Shown in pieces: positions 46,225 to 54,289 of a DNA stretch of 64,000 nt. Below the pieces are notes generated by a model, which was not told the origin of the DNA, searched no databases, and saw only the letters and a list, made by a program, of their open reading frames with translations. Made by a program: the position numbers and the translations under genes. Position 1 is the first letter of the stretch, and every line of letters begins with the position of its first letter. The stretch comes from CAZHDB01 sp964531225 (GTDB lineage Archaea > Thermoproteota > Thermoprotei_A > Sulfolobales > Desulfurococcaceae), in NCBI GenBank assembly GCA_964531225.1, contig CAZHDB010000001.1:81387-145386 (forward strand), in the 5' to 3' direction.

Positions 46225-47397
46225 CTATTTTATTGTATAGAGACGAAGCCTCTTTAATCTTTTCAAGGCATATAGTTTTTCTTTATTTCCTAGTTTTGCT
46301 TGCTTTATTATATCTTCTAATGTAATAATTACTTTCTCAGCATTATCTCTCTTCACAGGATAAGGTATGCCATCTTTTCCGCCAATAGCATAGGCATATT
46401 TGAATGGGTCATAAGGCGTATTAACTGGATCTTTCCAGCTTGGAGGCTCATTATAGATGAGATCGCTTATTAACGCTAATGCTCTAAGAGTTGAGGCGCC
46501 TATTCCCCTAATTAATAATAGCTCTTTAAGATTTGATGGATATACGTCATATACTTTCTTTAGTTTTTCCAATAGCTCCTTAGGTATAGGTAATGGCTTG
46601 TAGTAAACGATCTTATCGGCTTTTTTAATTTCCACTATACCTGTTTTCGTAGGCGTTATGTATTCTTGCAAACTCCTTTGCTTATTGACAATACGGATTA
46701 GACTAGTATATTGATCGATTATGTTCTCCGGTCTTTCTCTTACAAGATCAAGTATTGTCTTCTGTGTTCCCATGGACTCTCTAGAAACAAGATTTAATAC
46801 GCTATTGCCATGATTATATCCCGCGATCGCTTTATGCGGATCAATGAAATATGTTGTATCTCTGATCCAATGATATCTACGAGCCATTTTTATAGAGGGA
46901 TTCATACCTTGTTGTACTATAGACCAATAACCTCTCTCCGAAACAAATATTGTATGATGATATAAGCTATACCCATCTTGAACCATTGTTGAATCTATTT
47001 TTGCTATTAATCTAGAGGATTCAACCAGCTCTTTTTCTGCATTAGTGCTTAGCCCAAGCATATCTATAGCCTTAGGTACTTCACTTGGTACATTTCTAGC
47101 TCGTTCACCTTTGCCGCCTAGTATAAGAATTCCTAATTCTGGATGCTTCCATGTAATTTCCTTTAATATACCAGTAGTTACCGTTGTAGCGCCGCTACTA
47201 TCCCAATCCATACCAATAATGTTATTGAATGCTTGAAACCATAGGGGATTAGAGAATCTTTCGACAACCTTGTCCGGGCCAAATTCTTCAACCATGATCT
47301 CGAGTATAGCCTTGGCTAGCCTCTTCATAATACGGGCAAGCCACTGAGGCACATGGCCGTCATGCAGTGGTAAGTCAGCTATGCCTTCCAGAGACAT
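46225..47397 (-). CDS. DUF763 protein with helix-hairpin-helix
   Basis: The N-terminal EGIADLPLHDGHVPQWLARIM is the DUF763 signature, followed by MDWDSSGATTVTTGILKE. A helix-hairpin-helix element (ELLLIRGIGASTLRALALI) lies near residue 310 and implies DNA binding. The family is common in archaea and its function is not settled. I choose the ATG at 47397: it fits the family start and has GGAGAG upstream. ATGs at 47409 and 47472 are in frame but less likely. Confidence 0.88.
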   Translation of the reverse strand: MSLEGIADLPLHDGHVPQWLARIMKRLAKAILEIMVEEFGPDKVVERFSNPLWFQAFNNIIGMDWDSSGATTVTTGILKEITWKHPELGILILGGKGERARNVPSEVPKAIDMLGLSTNAEKELVESSRLIAKIDSTMVQDGYSLYHHTIFVSERGYWSIVQQGMNPSIKMARRYHWIRDTTYFIDPHKAIAGYNHGNSVLNLVSRESMGTQKTILDLVRERPENIIDQYTSLIRIVNKQRSLQEYITPTKTGIVEIKKADKIVYYKPLPIPKELLEKLKKVYDVYPSNLKELLLIRGIGASTLRALALISDLIYNEPPSWKDPVNTPYDPFKYAYAIGGKDGIPYPVKRDNAEKVIITLEDIIKQAKLGNKEKLYALKRLKRLRLYTIK

Positions 47398-47479
47398 TGA
47401 TCTCTCCATAATAATTCTATATCTATTCCCGCTTATATAGAATTGAATATATAAAAAGGAAACATTATTCAAGATATTA

Positions 47480-47548
47480 TTGATGATGAATTACTCCCGG
47501 GATAGACCTTGATTAAAGAGGGATGATGCCAACTTACCCAGCTGAATA
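47480..47548 (+). ncRNA. Candidate C/D box sRNA
   Basis: Box C ATGATGA (47483-47489), C' ATGATGC (47523-47529) and D CTGA (47542-47545) are present. The C'-D guide is a normal 12 nt. D' is degenerate, with TTGA at 47509-47512 the best candidate, after a long spacer. A good TATA box (TATAAAAA, 47449-47456) lies about 27 bp upstream on the plus strand. The D guide ends in TTACCCAG, identical to the last 8 nt of the D guide of the sRNA at 21.5 kb. Confidence 0.6.
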
Positions 47549-47623
47549 TTATGTTTATAAAATCACTTATATTCTGTATATATTAATATCTAATTTAGAG
47601 ATTAGTTGGCGGTGTACATTATT

Positions 47624-48898
47624 TTGGAGAAAACATCTAGATTACCAGGTTTTTATAAACTTGATCCTGAAGAAAGACTTAGAATAGTTGCTGAATGGGC
47701 TGGTTTAACTGATGAGGAGATAGAGCTTCTTAAAAACTATGGTAACTTGGGTAAGGATCTAGCCAATGCCATGATCGAAAATGTTATCGGTGGAATGACA
47801 TATCCCTTTGCTGTTGCCACAAACTTCCGTATAAACGGTAAAGACTACCTTGTTCCCATGGTTATTGAGGAATCTAGTGTTGTTGCTGCAGCCAGTCATG
47901 CTGCTAAAATGCTTCGTGAAGGAGATGGCATTATATCGAAGGCGAGCGATCCGATAATGATTGGCCAAATTCATCTGGTTAAAGTGGATTCGCCACACTA
48001 TAAAGCTGCCTTAATCCTTAATCGCAAGGATGAGATTTTAGAACATGCTAATCAACAGGATCCTATACTGGTTAAGCTAGGTGGTGGTGCTAAGGACTTA
48101 ATTGTACGTGTTTTTGAGAATACACCAATAGGACCTACTATTATAGTTCATTTACTAGTTGATGTAAGAGATGCTATGGGAGCTAATGCAGTGAATACTA
48201 TGGCTGAATCAATAGCTCCATTGCTTGAGAAAATAACTGGTGGTCAAGCTAGACTTAGGATTATAAGTAATAATGCGGTGTATAGAATTGTTAGATCATG
48301 GGCTCGAACTAGACCCGAAAATGTCGGCGGGCCTGAGGTAGCTAAGAGGATTTATGAAGCATCGGTACTTGCTGAAATAGATCCGTTTAGAGCAGCTACC
48401 CATAATAAAGGTATACTTAATGGAGTTATAGCTGTTGCATTAGCTACTGGCCAGGATCATCGTGCTATAGAAGCTGGTGCCCATGCTTATGCAGCTAGAA
48501 GTGGAAAATATGGTCCATTAAGTATATGGAGAGTTGATGAAGAGGGCTATCTTACGGGCTATCTGGAAATGCCTTTACAAATAGGCATTGTAGGTGGAGC
48601 TACTAAGGTTCACCCAATATCTCGTATTGCTTTAAAGATACTTGGTGTTAAAACAGCAAATGAATTAGCAGAAATCATGGGTGCGGTAGGATTAGCACAG
48701 AATCTTGCAGCATTGAGAGCACTAGTTACAGAGGGAATACAGAGAGGACATATGAAATTGCATGCTAGAAACCTGGCTATAATGGCTGGCGCTACTGGAG
48801 ATCTAATTGATAAAGTTGCTGAAGAAATGATTAAGGCGGGACGCATAAGATTCGATTATGCTAAAGAACTAGTTGAAAAGTTAAGTAAGGAAAAATAG
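47624..48898 (+). CDS. HMG-CoA reductase, class II type
   Basis: The enzyme reduces HMG-CoA to mevalonate for isoprenoid ether lipids. The sequence follows the class II (Pseudomonas mevalonii-like) form throughout: SRLPGFYKLDPEERL at the start, MIENVIGGMTYPFAVATNF and VPMVIEESSVVAAAS. The catalytic Lys is in ATHNKGILNG, the Asp in TGQDHRAIEAGAHAY and the His in GIQRGHMKLHARN. The TTG at 47624 matches the usual N-terminus; the TTG at 47606 would add six residues. Class I is the usual archaeal form, so this points to ancient transfer from bacteria. Confidence 0.92.
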   Translation: MEKTSRLPGFYKLDPEERLRIVAEWAGLTDEEIELLKNYGNLGKDLANAMIENVIGGMTYPFAVATNFRINGKDYLVPMVIEESSVVAAASHAAKMLREGDGIISKASDPIMIGQIHLVKVDSPHYKAALILNRKDEILEHANQQDPILVKLGGGAKDLIVRVFENTPIGPTIIVHLLVDVRDAMGANAVNTMAESIAPLLEKITGGQARLRIISNNAVYRIVRSWARTRPENVGGPEVAKRIYEASVLAEIDPFRAATHNKGILNGVIAVALATGQDHRAIEAGAHAYAARSGKYGPLSIWRVDEEGYLTGYLEMPLQIGIVGGATKVHPISRIALKILGVKTANELAEIMGAVGLAQNLAALRALVTEGIQRGHMKLHARNLAIMAGATGDLIDKVAEEMIKAGRIRFDYAKELVEKLSKEK

Positions 48899-49030
48899 TT
48901 AACCAAGATAATTTTAAAAGCTATAATATTTTTTAATTTCATACAATAAGATATAGCTTCTCTTTGAAACCATTAAAGTATATATTAATCTAAAGATAAC
49001 TAAAAGAATTAAACATGAGGTGATATAATA

Positions 49031-49816
49031 GTGGTCGTGGTAAACCCAGAATTGATCAAGCAATTTATGGATAGAGATCCTTGGATAAAGAAAGCATATG
49101 AAGTCTTGACAAGCGATCCAGAAGTACAGGAACTATGGATAATGAGTAATGTTATGGCTGTTAAAAGGCTTAAATATAATGACCATGGCCCGATCCATGC
49201 GCAAATTGCTGCAGGCGCATCATTAATGCTATATGATTTATTAGTAAATAATGGTGTAAAGCCTACATTATTAAAAGATGGTGTTGTAGATGATATAAAG
49301 TATACTTGGCTCATACCTTTATACGGCGCATTACTCCATGACATAGGCAATTCGATACATAGAGATCTACATGAAAAACTTGGTTCAATACTAGCTAAGC
49401 CATTGATAGAAAAAGCTCTTAGAAAACTAATTGATGACCATAGGTTAAGGATAAGACTTAGGCAAGAAATTATGCATAGTATACATTGTACTGCCTATGA
49501 CGTTGAATGTCTAACTATTGAAGCTGGATGTGTTAAGGTAGGTGATGGGCTTGACATGGCTGAAGGAAGAGCACGCGTACCATATAGAATGGGGCAAGTA
49601 AATATCCATAGTGTGTCAGCATTGTCCATTAAAAGAGTAGAAGTTGTAAATGGCTCAAGAACTCCGATAAAAATCATTGTATATATGAATGAACTAGCTG
49701 GAGTATTTCAAGTGGACGAGGTTTTAATGCCTAAACTTAAAACAACACCATTAAAAGATCTTGTTGAAGTAGGAGTCATTGTTGACGGTAAGGAGCTAAA
49801 GACTTACAGTCCATAA
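49031..49816 (+). CDS. HD-superfamily metal-dependent hydrolase
   Basis: The 261-residue protein has an HD-domain metal site (YNDHGPIHAQIAAG, then LLHDIGNSIHRDLHE, MHSIHCTAYD and GDGLDMAEGRARVPYR). It belongs to a conserved archaeal HD group whose substrate is unknown. A small beta-rich C-terminal region follows. It is unrelated in detail to the HD protein at 42416. The start is a GTG after GAGGTGATA. Confidence 0.85.
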   Translation: MVVVNPELIKQFMDRDPWIKKAYEVLTSDPEVQELWIMSNVMAVKRLKYNDHGPIHAQIAAGASLMLYDLLVNNGVKPTLLKDGVVDDIKYTWLIPLYGALLHDIGNSIHRDLHEKLGSILAKPLIEKALRKLIDDHRLRIRLRQEIMHSIHCTAYDVECLTIEAGCVKVGDGLDMAEGRARVPYRMGQVNIHSVSALSIKRVEVVNGSRTPIKIIVYMNELAGVFQVDEVLMPKLKTTPLKDLVEVGVIVDGKELKTYSP

Positions 49817-49964
49817 TTCCCATTTTGATCGGAGATTATTAATGTGTAATTAAATTTATAACTATATTGTTTAATAGCGAATATGTTAATAAATAAATTA
49901 TTGATATAATTCAATGTAGAAGGGGTCACCGTTAGGGTTACTTTATGGAGTGTGGTGCTATATC

Positions 49965-50918
49965 ATGGATATTAGAGGTTACGTATTTGTGACGGGAGGG
50001 GCAGGATTTATCGGTAGTTGGACTGTTGAAAAACTAATTTCCAAAGGATATAGAGTAGTTGTTCTAGATAATCTATCTTATGGATCTATTGATAACCTAT
50101 CAAAAGTTCTAAATGACATAATCTTTATTAATGGAGATATAAGAGATAATGAGCTTCTTGAAAAATTGTTTAAGGAATATAGATTTTATGGCGTGATACA
50201 CTTAGCGGCTCTTATAAGTGTTGATGAAGTATCTCAGAAACCTTATAAAGGGTATAGCATTAACGTTTATGGAACATTCAATTTACTTGAAATGAGTAGA
50301 AAATATGATGTAAAAAGATTCGTATATGCATCAAGTGCGGCTGTTTACGGAGATCCACAATTTTTACCCATAAACGAGGATCATCCCCTACGTCCTAAAA
50401 GTCTCTATGGAGCAACGAAATTGGCTGGAGAGGCGCTTGTAAATAGTTACTCACACAATTATGGTTTATCAACTATTTCTTTAAGATACTTTAACGTATA
50501 TGGTCCGAGGATGAAATCAGGGCCTTATTCGGGCGTTGTATATGTCTTTATACATAATATAATGAATAATAAGCCATTAACAATATATGGTGATGGTCTA
50601 CAGACAAGAGATTTTATATATGTAGAAGACGTAGCTGAGGCTAATTTAATAGCATTAGAGTCTAGTGTTACTGGATCTTGTAATATTGGTAGTGGAAGTA
50701 ATATATCAATAAAGGACTTAGCATATAGGATCTTAAGGCTTATGGGGAGAGAGGATTTAGAGATAGTCTATGATGAGCCTAGGAGAGGGGATATTAGACA
50801 TAGTCTTGCAGATATAAGTAAGGCTATTAAATTATTAGGTTGGAAGCCTAGGACAAGCTTTGAAGAAGGATTAAAAAGAACTATAAAATATTATATTGTA
50901 AGAAAAGAATTTATGTAA
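49965..50918 (+). CDS. NAD-dependent UDP-sugar epimerase (GalE-like)
   Basis: An extended SDR protein with the NAD-binding VTGGAGFIGS at the N-terminus. The active-site Ser region is VYASSAAVYGDP, the YxxxK motif is LYGATKLAGE, and a substrate-binding block is RYFNVYGPR. It probably interconverts UDP-glucose and UDP-galactose or their acetamido forms for glycan synthesis. The ATG at 49965 fits the family start; an ATG at 49950 would add five residues. Confidence 0.88.
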   Translation: MDIRGYVFVTGGAGFIGSWTVEKLISKGYRVVVLDNLSYGSIDNLSKVLNDIIFINGDIRDNELLEKLFKEYRFYGVIHLAALISVDEVSQKPYKGYSINVYGTFNLLEMSRKYDVKRFVYASSAAVYGDPQFLPINEDHPLRPKSLYGATKLAGEALVNSYSHNYGLSTISLRYFNVYGPRMKSGPYSGVVYVFIHNIMNNKPLTIYGDGLQTRDFIYVEDVAEANLIALESSVTGSCNIGSGSNISIKDLAYRILRLMGREDLEIVYDEPRRGDIRHSLADISKAIKLLGWKPRTSFEEGLKRTIKYYIVRKEFM

Positions 50919-50920
50919 AA

Positions 50921-52234
50921 TTATCTTCCTCTCTTCCTAATTAGTACTAGAGACACTGAGACAGCTACTATAACTAAAATTAATACTCCAACTATTATCA
51001 TGGTATTATCTGAGGCTGGTGAAGTAGTTAGTGTTTCACTAGACGTCTTAGTTGATGGTGAAGTAGTTGTCGGGCTAGTCTCTGTAGTAGTTGTTAATAG
51101 GCTCCTCCATAGCTCAAGCATTTCGGTACTTGTATAAACCTCGGCTACATCAGGGTCTGTAGTTGGGGAATAGACATACCATTTTGTAGAGTTTGTAAAG
51201 AATAATACTGTATTCTCGATAATTTTATAGTTTACAATAGTAGCTCCATTGTTCGCCATTAATACAATATAATATGTCTTACCATTAATTTCGTACTTAA
51301 GTCTAATAGGAATATTCACTGGATTACCGTGTATATCGGTCTTATTATTTATTATAATTGATGCTGTTTCATTTAATTCATTAATTACTATTTCACCATT
51401 AACAGATACTGGATAATATTCGTAAGTACCGTTCGAATAGAGGATAAATACTATATAGTGATACTCACCTAGGACAACGTCTGTGGCATTTTCTATAACA
51501 GCAGGCCAATTATATAATGGTGCTCCTGCACCGCCTGTTATAATATACTCGACATGTCCTTTCTTAGCAACAGCATATCCGTGCCAATGACCCTGTAGTA
51601 CAAGCTTTATATTTGATCTATTACTTATAATTGCTTCTAGATCATGTTCTCTACCGTCTCCTAATTCGTTAATATTATGTCCGACATATGGATATAGAGG
51701 CCTATGGAACACAAATATTATGGATCTATCAGTTGTATTTAAGACATAATATACCTGTTCAAGAAATCTATCCTTAGGATATCTATCGCTATTAACAACT
51801 GAGATCCTCCAACCAGGTATGTCATCAACATAATAGTATTCTGGACCAATAACGCTCTTCCAATAACTTAGTTTTCTATAGTTTAGATCATGGTTTCCGA
51901 GAGCCATCCATACATTCTCTAAGCCTTTTAACGACTCAGCGAATATATCCATTTGTTCCTCTTTACCTACTCCAGTATGATCGCCTGTACCTATAACAGC
52001 TATGGGATTGATTACCTTAGTCTCGTTAATAATATCGTAGTAAACTGGTGGAGGATAAAGATCTTGTACATTTGGAGGCCTATTGTCTCCAAAAACTACT
52101 ATAGGATACCATGGAAGATTATCTGGTATAGGAACCCTAGATTCCTCAAATATACTATCACCATTACTTACTGGAATATATATGATCGTTATCATTAAAA
52201 TTAATGTAGCTATTAACATGTATCTCCAAAACAT
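50921..52234 (-). CDS. Surface-anchored metallophosphoesterase
   Basis: The calcineurin-like site is intact: VVFGDNRPP, VIGTGDHTG, MALGNHDLNY, IFVFHRPLY and LVLQGHWHG. A signal peptide lies at residues 1-25. After about residue 385 comes a Thr/Ser-rich linker (TTTTETSPTTTSPSTK), probably O-glycosylated, then a transmembrane anchor and a basic end. The enzyme therefore acts outside the cell, attached to the membrane. It is convergent with the epimerase gene, 2 bp apart. Confidence 0.9.
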   Translation of the reverse strand: MFWRYMLIATLILMITIIYIPVSNGDSIFEESRVPIPDNLPWYPIVVFGDNRPPNVQDLYPPPVYYDIINETKVINPIAVIGTGDHTGVGKEEQMDIFAESLKGLENVWMALGNHDLNYRKLSYWKSVIGPEYYYVDDIPGWRISVVNSDRYPKDRFLEQVYYVLNTTDRSIIFVFHRPLYPYVGHNINELGDGREHDLEAIISNRSNIKLVLQGHWHGYAVAKKGHVEYIITGGAGAPLYNWPAVIENATDVVLGEYHYIVFILYSNGTYEYYPVSVNGEIVINELNETASIIINNKTDIHGNPVNIPIRLKYEINGKTYYIVLMANNGATIVNYKIIENTVLFFTNSTKWYVYSPTTDPDVAEVYTSTEMLELWRSLLTTTTETSPTTTSPSTKTSSETLTTSPASDNTMIIVGVLILVIVAVSVSLVLIRKRGR

Positions 52235-52318
52235 AATATTTCATCTCCTAAACTATATTCATTAAACCATTATGAATTAGATTAGATTGAAATCCCTAAT
52301 ATAGATATCATTAAGGAA

Positions 52319-52470
52319 TTATATTATGCCGGGAATATACTTATCTTCATGAGCTCTTCTTCCATGTATTTTCTCCATAGATTCTATAATTAATTCAACA
52401 GCTCTTTTACCACTTAAAACCAATGGCGTAACATCAGGATAGGGTTGAAAGCTGTTTCTTGATTGTAGGT
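52319..52470 (-). pseudogene. thi4: C-terminal fragment of a Thi4-like FAD protein
   Basis: Reading down from about 52470, the minus strand encodes SFQPYPDVTPLVLSGKRAVE and ends EDKYIPGII before a TAA at 52319-52321. The LVLSGKRAVELII block matches the C-terminal dinucleotide-binding end of Thi4-type enzymes (LLSGKKxAEEII). It belongs with the N-terminal fragment at 53767-54129 and is separated from it by the TnpB insertion. The middle of the gene, by family length roughly 100 residues, is missing. Confidence 0.65.
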
Positions 52471-52473
52471 CTT

Positions 52474-53604
52474 TCAAGGTCTCTGTAGGTTTCTTCTTGT
52501 CTTTAGTGCTATGAGGTATGCTGATGCCGTATGTCTATCTAGTCCATATCTCCTCATAACGTATTCGTGGTCTTTGGAGTGTGTCGTTCCCTTGGGATTA
52601 ACTGTTACTACATGTAGTCCATAGAGTGGTGCTTTCCACACAATTCTCTCTATGATTGAGTTCCTGAATATCGAGATTCTGTAGTTGTAGTTCTTTGTTC
52701 CTCTATCACCATTCTTTATCCAGTAGTACCGTAGATAGCCTAAAACCTCGGGGTTCTCGACTGCTACAACAGAAGCTCCGTGAGAATAAGCGTTCCTGAG
52801 AATACTGTGTATTGCTTCTCCTATGATGCTCCAAGCCCTCTTTCTCGGGCATCCTCTACTCGTTATTTGCGGAAATCTAACAGTATGTTTCCAGACTATG
52901 TCTCCATCTCTATTAATAACGACAAGGTTGAGCCTATCTACATTAACATCAACACCAGCTATATTATCACCTAAGGGTTTATCATATCTCTTCATGACTT
53001 CTAGGTAAAAGTTGTATTTCACCATAACCTGTATTTCGCCATAGAGATGCTCTAGCCTCTCACCATAGTCTGTGATGTAGATTCTAGCGGGATAGCCTAT
53101 CTCTTTCTTGAGAGCTTTATCAACTAATGCCTTAACTAGCCTAATGTAGCCTTTTGGTACGACTGGCTCAATAATTATCCTTCTACTCGATTTATCCCTA
53201 TCGAAAACCAGTACCTTTACCTTATCATAGTCTACAAATTGTATGTTTAGGTTTCCTTTCGCCCAAGGCTCTGCCTCACTCTGGAACAATAGCCAATGCT
53301 TAGGCTCTAATTTAGTGATATCTACCTTTAATGCTTTAGCACTTTGAAGAGAAGCATGAATAAGTGTAGAGATTCCATCTACATACCTACGATTAGGGAT
53401 TATATCGTAACACAGTCTTCTGCCCACCTTAATGAAATCATATTGAGATAGATATGCAAGCGATGGGTTTAGTTTGATTGCTTCAAGTAGTCTATGAGCG
53501 CATAGCTTACATAACCAAGCAGTCCAGTAAATGAGCTTAGCATCCACTCCTGTAACATGAAAAGGTAACCTAAGCGTAATATACTCAGCCACACTTTTGC
53601 TCAT
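52474..53604 (-). CDS. tnpB: TnpB-family RuvC nuclease lacking the zinc finger
   Basis: This 376-residue protein has the three RuvC residues: Asp219 (IAGVDVNVDRLNLVVI), Glu283 (VVAVENPEVLGY) and Asp356 (YGLDRHTASAYLIAL). In typical TnpB a CxxC...CxxC zinc finger sits between the Glu and the last Asp; here the interval (VNPKGTTHSKDHEYVMRR) has no cysteine. TnpB proteins are RNA-guided DNA nucleases. A TATA element at 53643-53650 on the minus strand suits a start at the ATG at 53604. An adjacent structured RNA candidate is encoded divergently. Confidence 0.82.
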   Translation of the reverse strand: MSKSVAEYITLRLPFHVTGVDAKLIYWTAWLCKLCAHRLLEAIKLNPSLAYLSQYDFIKVGRRLCYDIIPNRRYVDGISTLIHASLQSAKALKVDITKLEPKHWLLFQSEAEPWAKGNLNIQFVDYDKVKVLVFDRDKSSRRIIIEPVVPKGYIRLVKALVDKALKKEIGYPARIYITDYGERLEHLYGEIQVMVKYNFYLEVMKRYDKPLGDNIAGVDVNVDRLNLVVINRDGDIVWKHTVRFPQITSRGCPRKRAWSIIGEAIHSILRNAYSHGASVVAVENPEVLGYLRYYWIKNGDRGTKNYNYRISIFRNSIIERIVWKAPLYGLHVVTVNPKGTTHSKDHEYVMRRYGLDRHTASAYLIALKTRRNLQRP

Positions 53605-53618
53605 AGGGGTATATCCCG

Positions 53619-53650
53619 ATAAAAATATAAACCCTAGGCTACTTATAAAT
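53619..53650. promoter_or_regulatory. Overlapping divergent TATA boxes between tnpB and the structured RNA
   Basis: ATATAA at 53625-53630, read on the plus strand, predicts a start near 53654, the left foot of the GC-rich structure. ATTTATAAG at 53642-53650, read on the minus strand, predicts a start near 53621, giving a leader of about 17 nt to the tnpB ATG. The two promoters interleave. Confidence 0.45.
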
Positions 53651-53653
53651 TTG

Positions 53654-53767
53654 CTGGTGACCCCAGATTCCCGATACCCGCTCCTCGGTGGGCAGGGAGG
53701 GGGTCTGAGGAAACCGTGATGAACCGACCTACGGAGACCTAAAAAGACCGTAGGCGGGGAACGGTTC
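53654..53767 (+). ncRNA. GC-rich structured RNA candidate with kink-loop, divergent from tnpB
   Basis: Hairpin 1: GACCCC (53659-53664) pairs with GGGGTC (53700-53705), with inner pairs TCCC/GGGA and CCC/GGG. A kink-loop follows: CTGA (53705-53708), a GG/CC mini-stem with an AAA loop, then GTGATGA (53716-53722), the exact D/C box pairing bound by L7Ae. Hairpin 2: GAACCG (53721-53726) pairs with CGGTTC (53762-53767), enclosing CCTACGG/CCGTAGG with a 13-nt loop. The segment is far more GC-rich than the genome around it and ends at the insertion boundary. No known RNA family matched by eye. Confidence 0.55.
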
Positions 53768-54129
53768 TATAGAGAATCCGGTTAAAACATAGCCTCCTAA
53801 GTCATATATTCTTGATAAAATCTTTGTATAGAACTCATTGCTATCAACAAGATATACTTCATCAACTTTCTTAATCATCCTTAACCCGAGATCCTTAATT
53901 AATAGATCATGTAAATTCTTAGAAATAATAACATAACCCCAAATACCACCATAATAAATATATGGCGAAATACAAGGCTCTTCTTAATAAGAATAGTTTT
54001 AAATCCTCTTCTAGATGCCTCATAGGTAGCCATTAATCCAGCGTAACTACCTCCTATAACTATTATGTCGGCAGAAGAAATTCTTGATAATAGATCATGC
54101 ATTCCCTGCATATAATCCATAATCATCAT
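53767..54129 (-). pseudogene. thi4: N-terminal fragment of a Thi4-like FAD protein, frameshifted
   Basis: The start encodes ADIIVIGGSYAGLMATYEAS, a FAD-binding Rossmann motif. About 50 residues in, the frame shifts (near 53975-53985). The other frame then continues EEPCISPYIYYGGIWGYVI and LVDSNEFYTKILSRIYDLGG, a Thi4-like pattern (GGIWG, then DS.EF). One missing base explains the shift. The fragment ends at the TnpB insertion. Archaeal Thi4 makes the thiazole part of thiamine. The gene is dead unless the frameshift is an error, and the insertion would still break it. Confidence 0.75.
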
Positions 54130-54289
54130 CTCCTGCCATGGAATAATTCAATGACATTCCAGGATATGGCGATAATTCTTAAAACCCATAATCCAATTAA
54201 TATTCCTATGCTCAATTTCTAATCACTGGCTTTAATACCTAATACTATTTTCTCTCGATATCTGATAATAAATTATGATATTTAGATTT

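Larger units (their letters stand above)
52472..53766 (-). mobile_element. TnpB-only insertion (IS200/IS605-like) inside a Thi4-like gene
   Basis: The insertion separates the two ends of a FAD-dependent Thi4-like gene. It contains one tnpB gene and about 160 bp of GC-rich palindromic sequence at its left (tnpB 5') end. No tnpA is present in the window, so the element cannot transpose on its own unless helped. No terminal inverted repeats or target duplication are evident, as expected for this family. Boundaries are approximate: the left end lies near 53765, where the Thi4 reading frame stops making sense. Confidence 0.65.

Noticed and set aside
53654..53767. The GC-rich block as a tRNA, SRP RNA, RNase P RNA or hammerhead ribozyme
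   Set aside because: No cloverleaf or T-loop, no SRP Alu or S-domain signature, far too short for RNase P, and the CTGA/GTGATGA parts are in the wrong order for a hammerhead core.
53654..53767. The same block as an ordinary C/D box guide sRNA
   Set aside because: It has one D/C kink-loop, but no outer C box at the 5' end or D box at the 3' end, and long hairpins occupy the places where guides would be.
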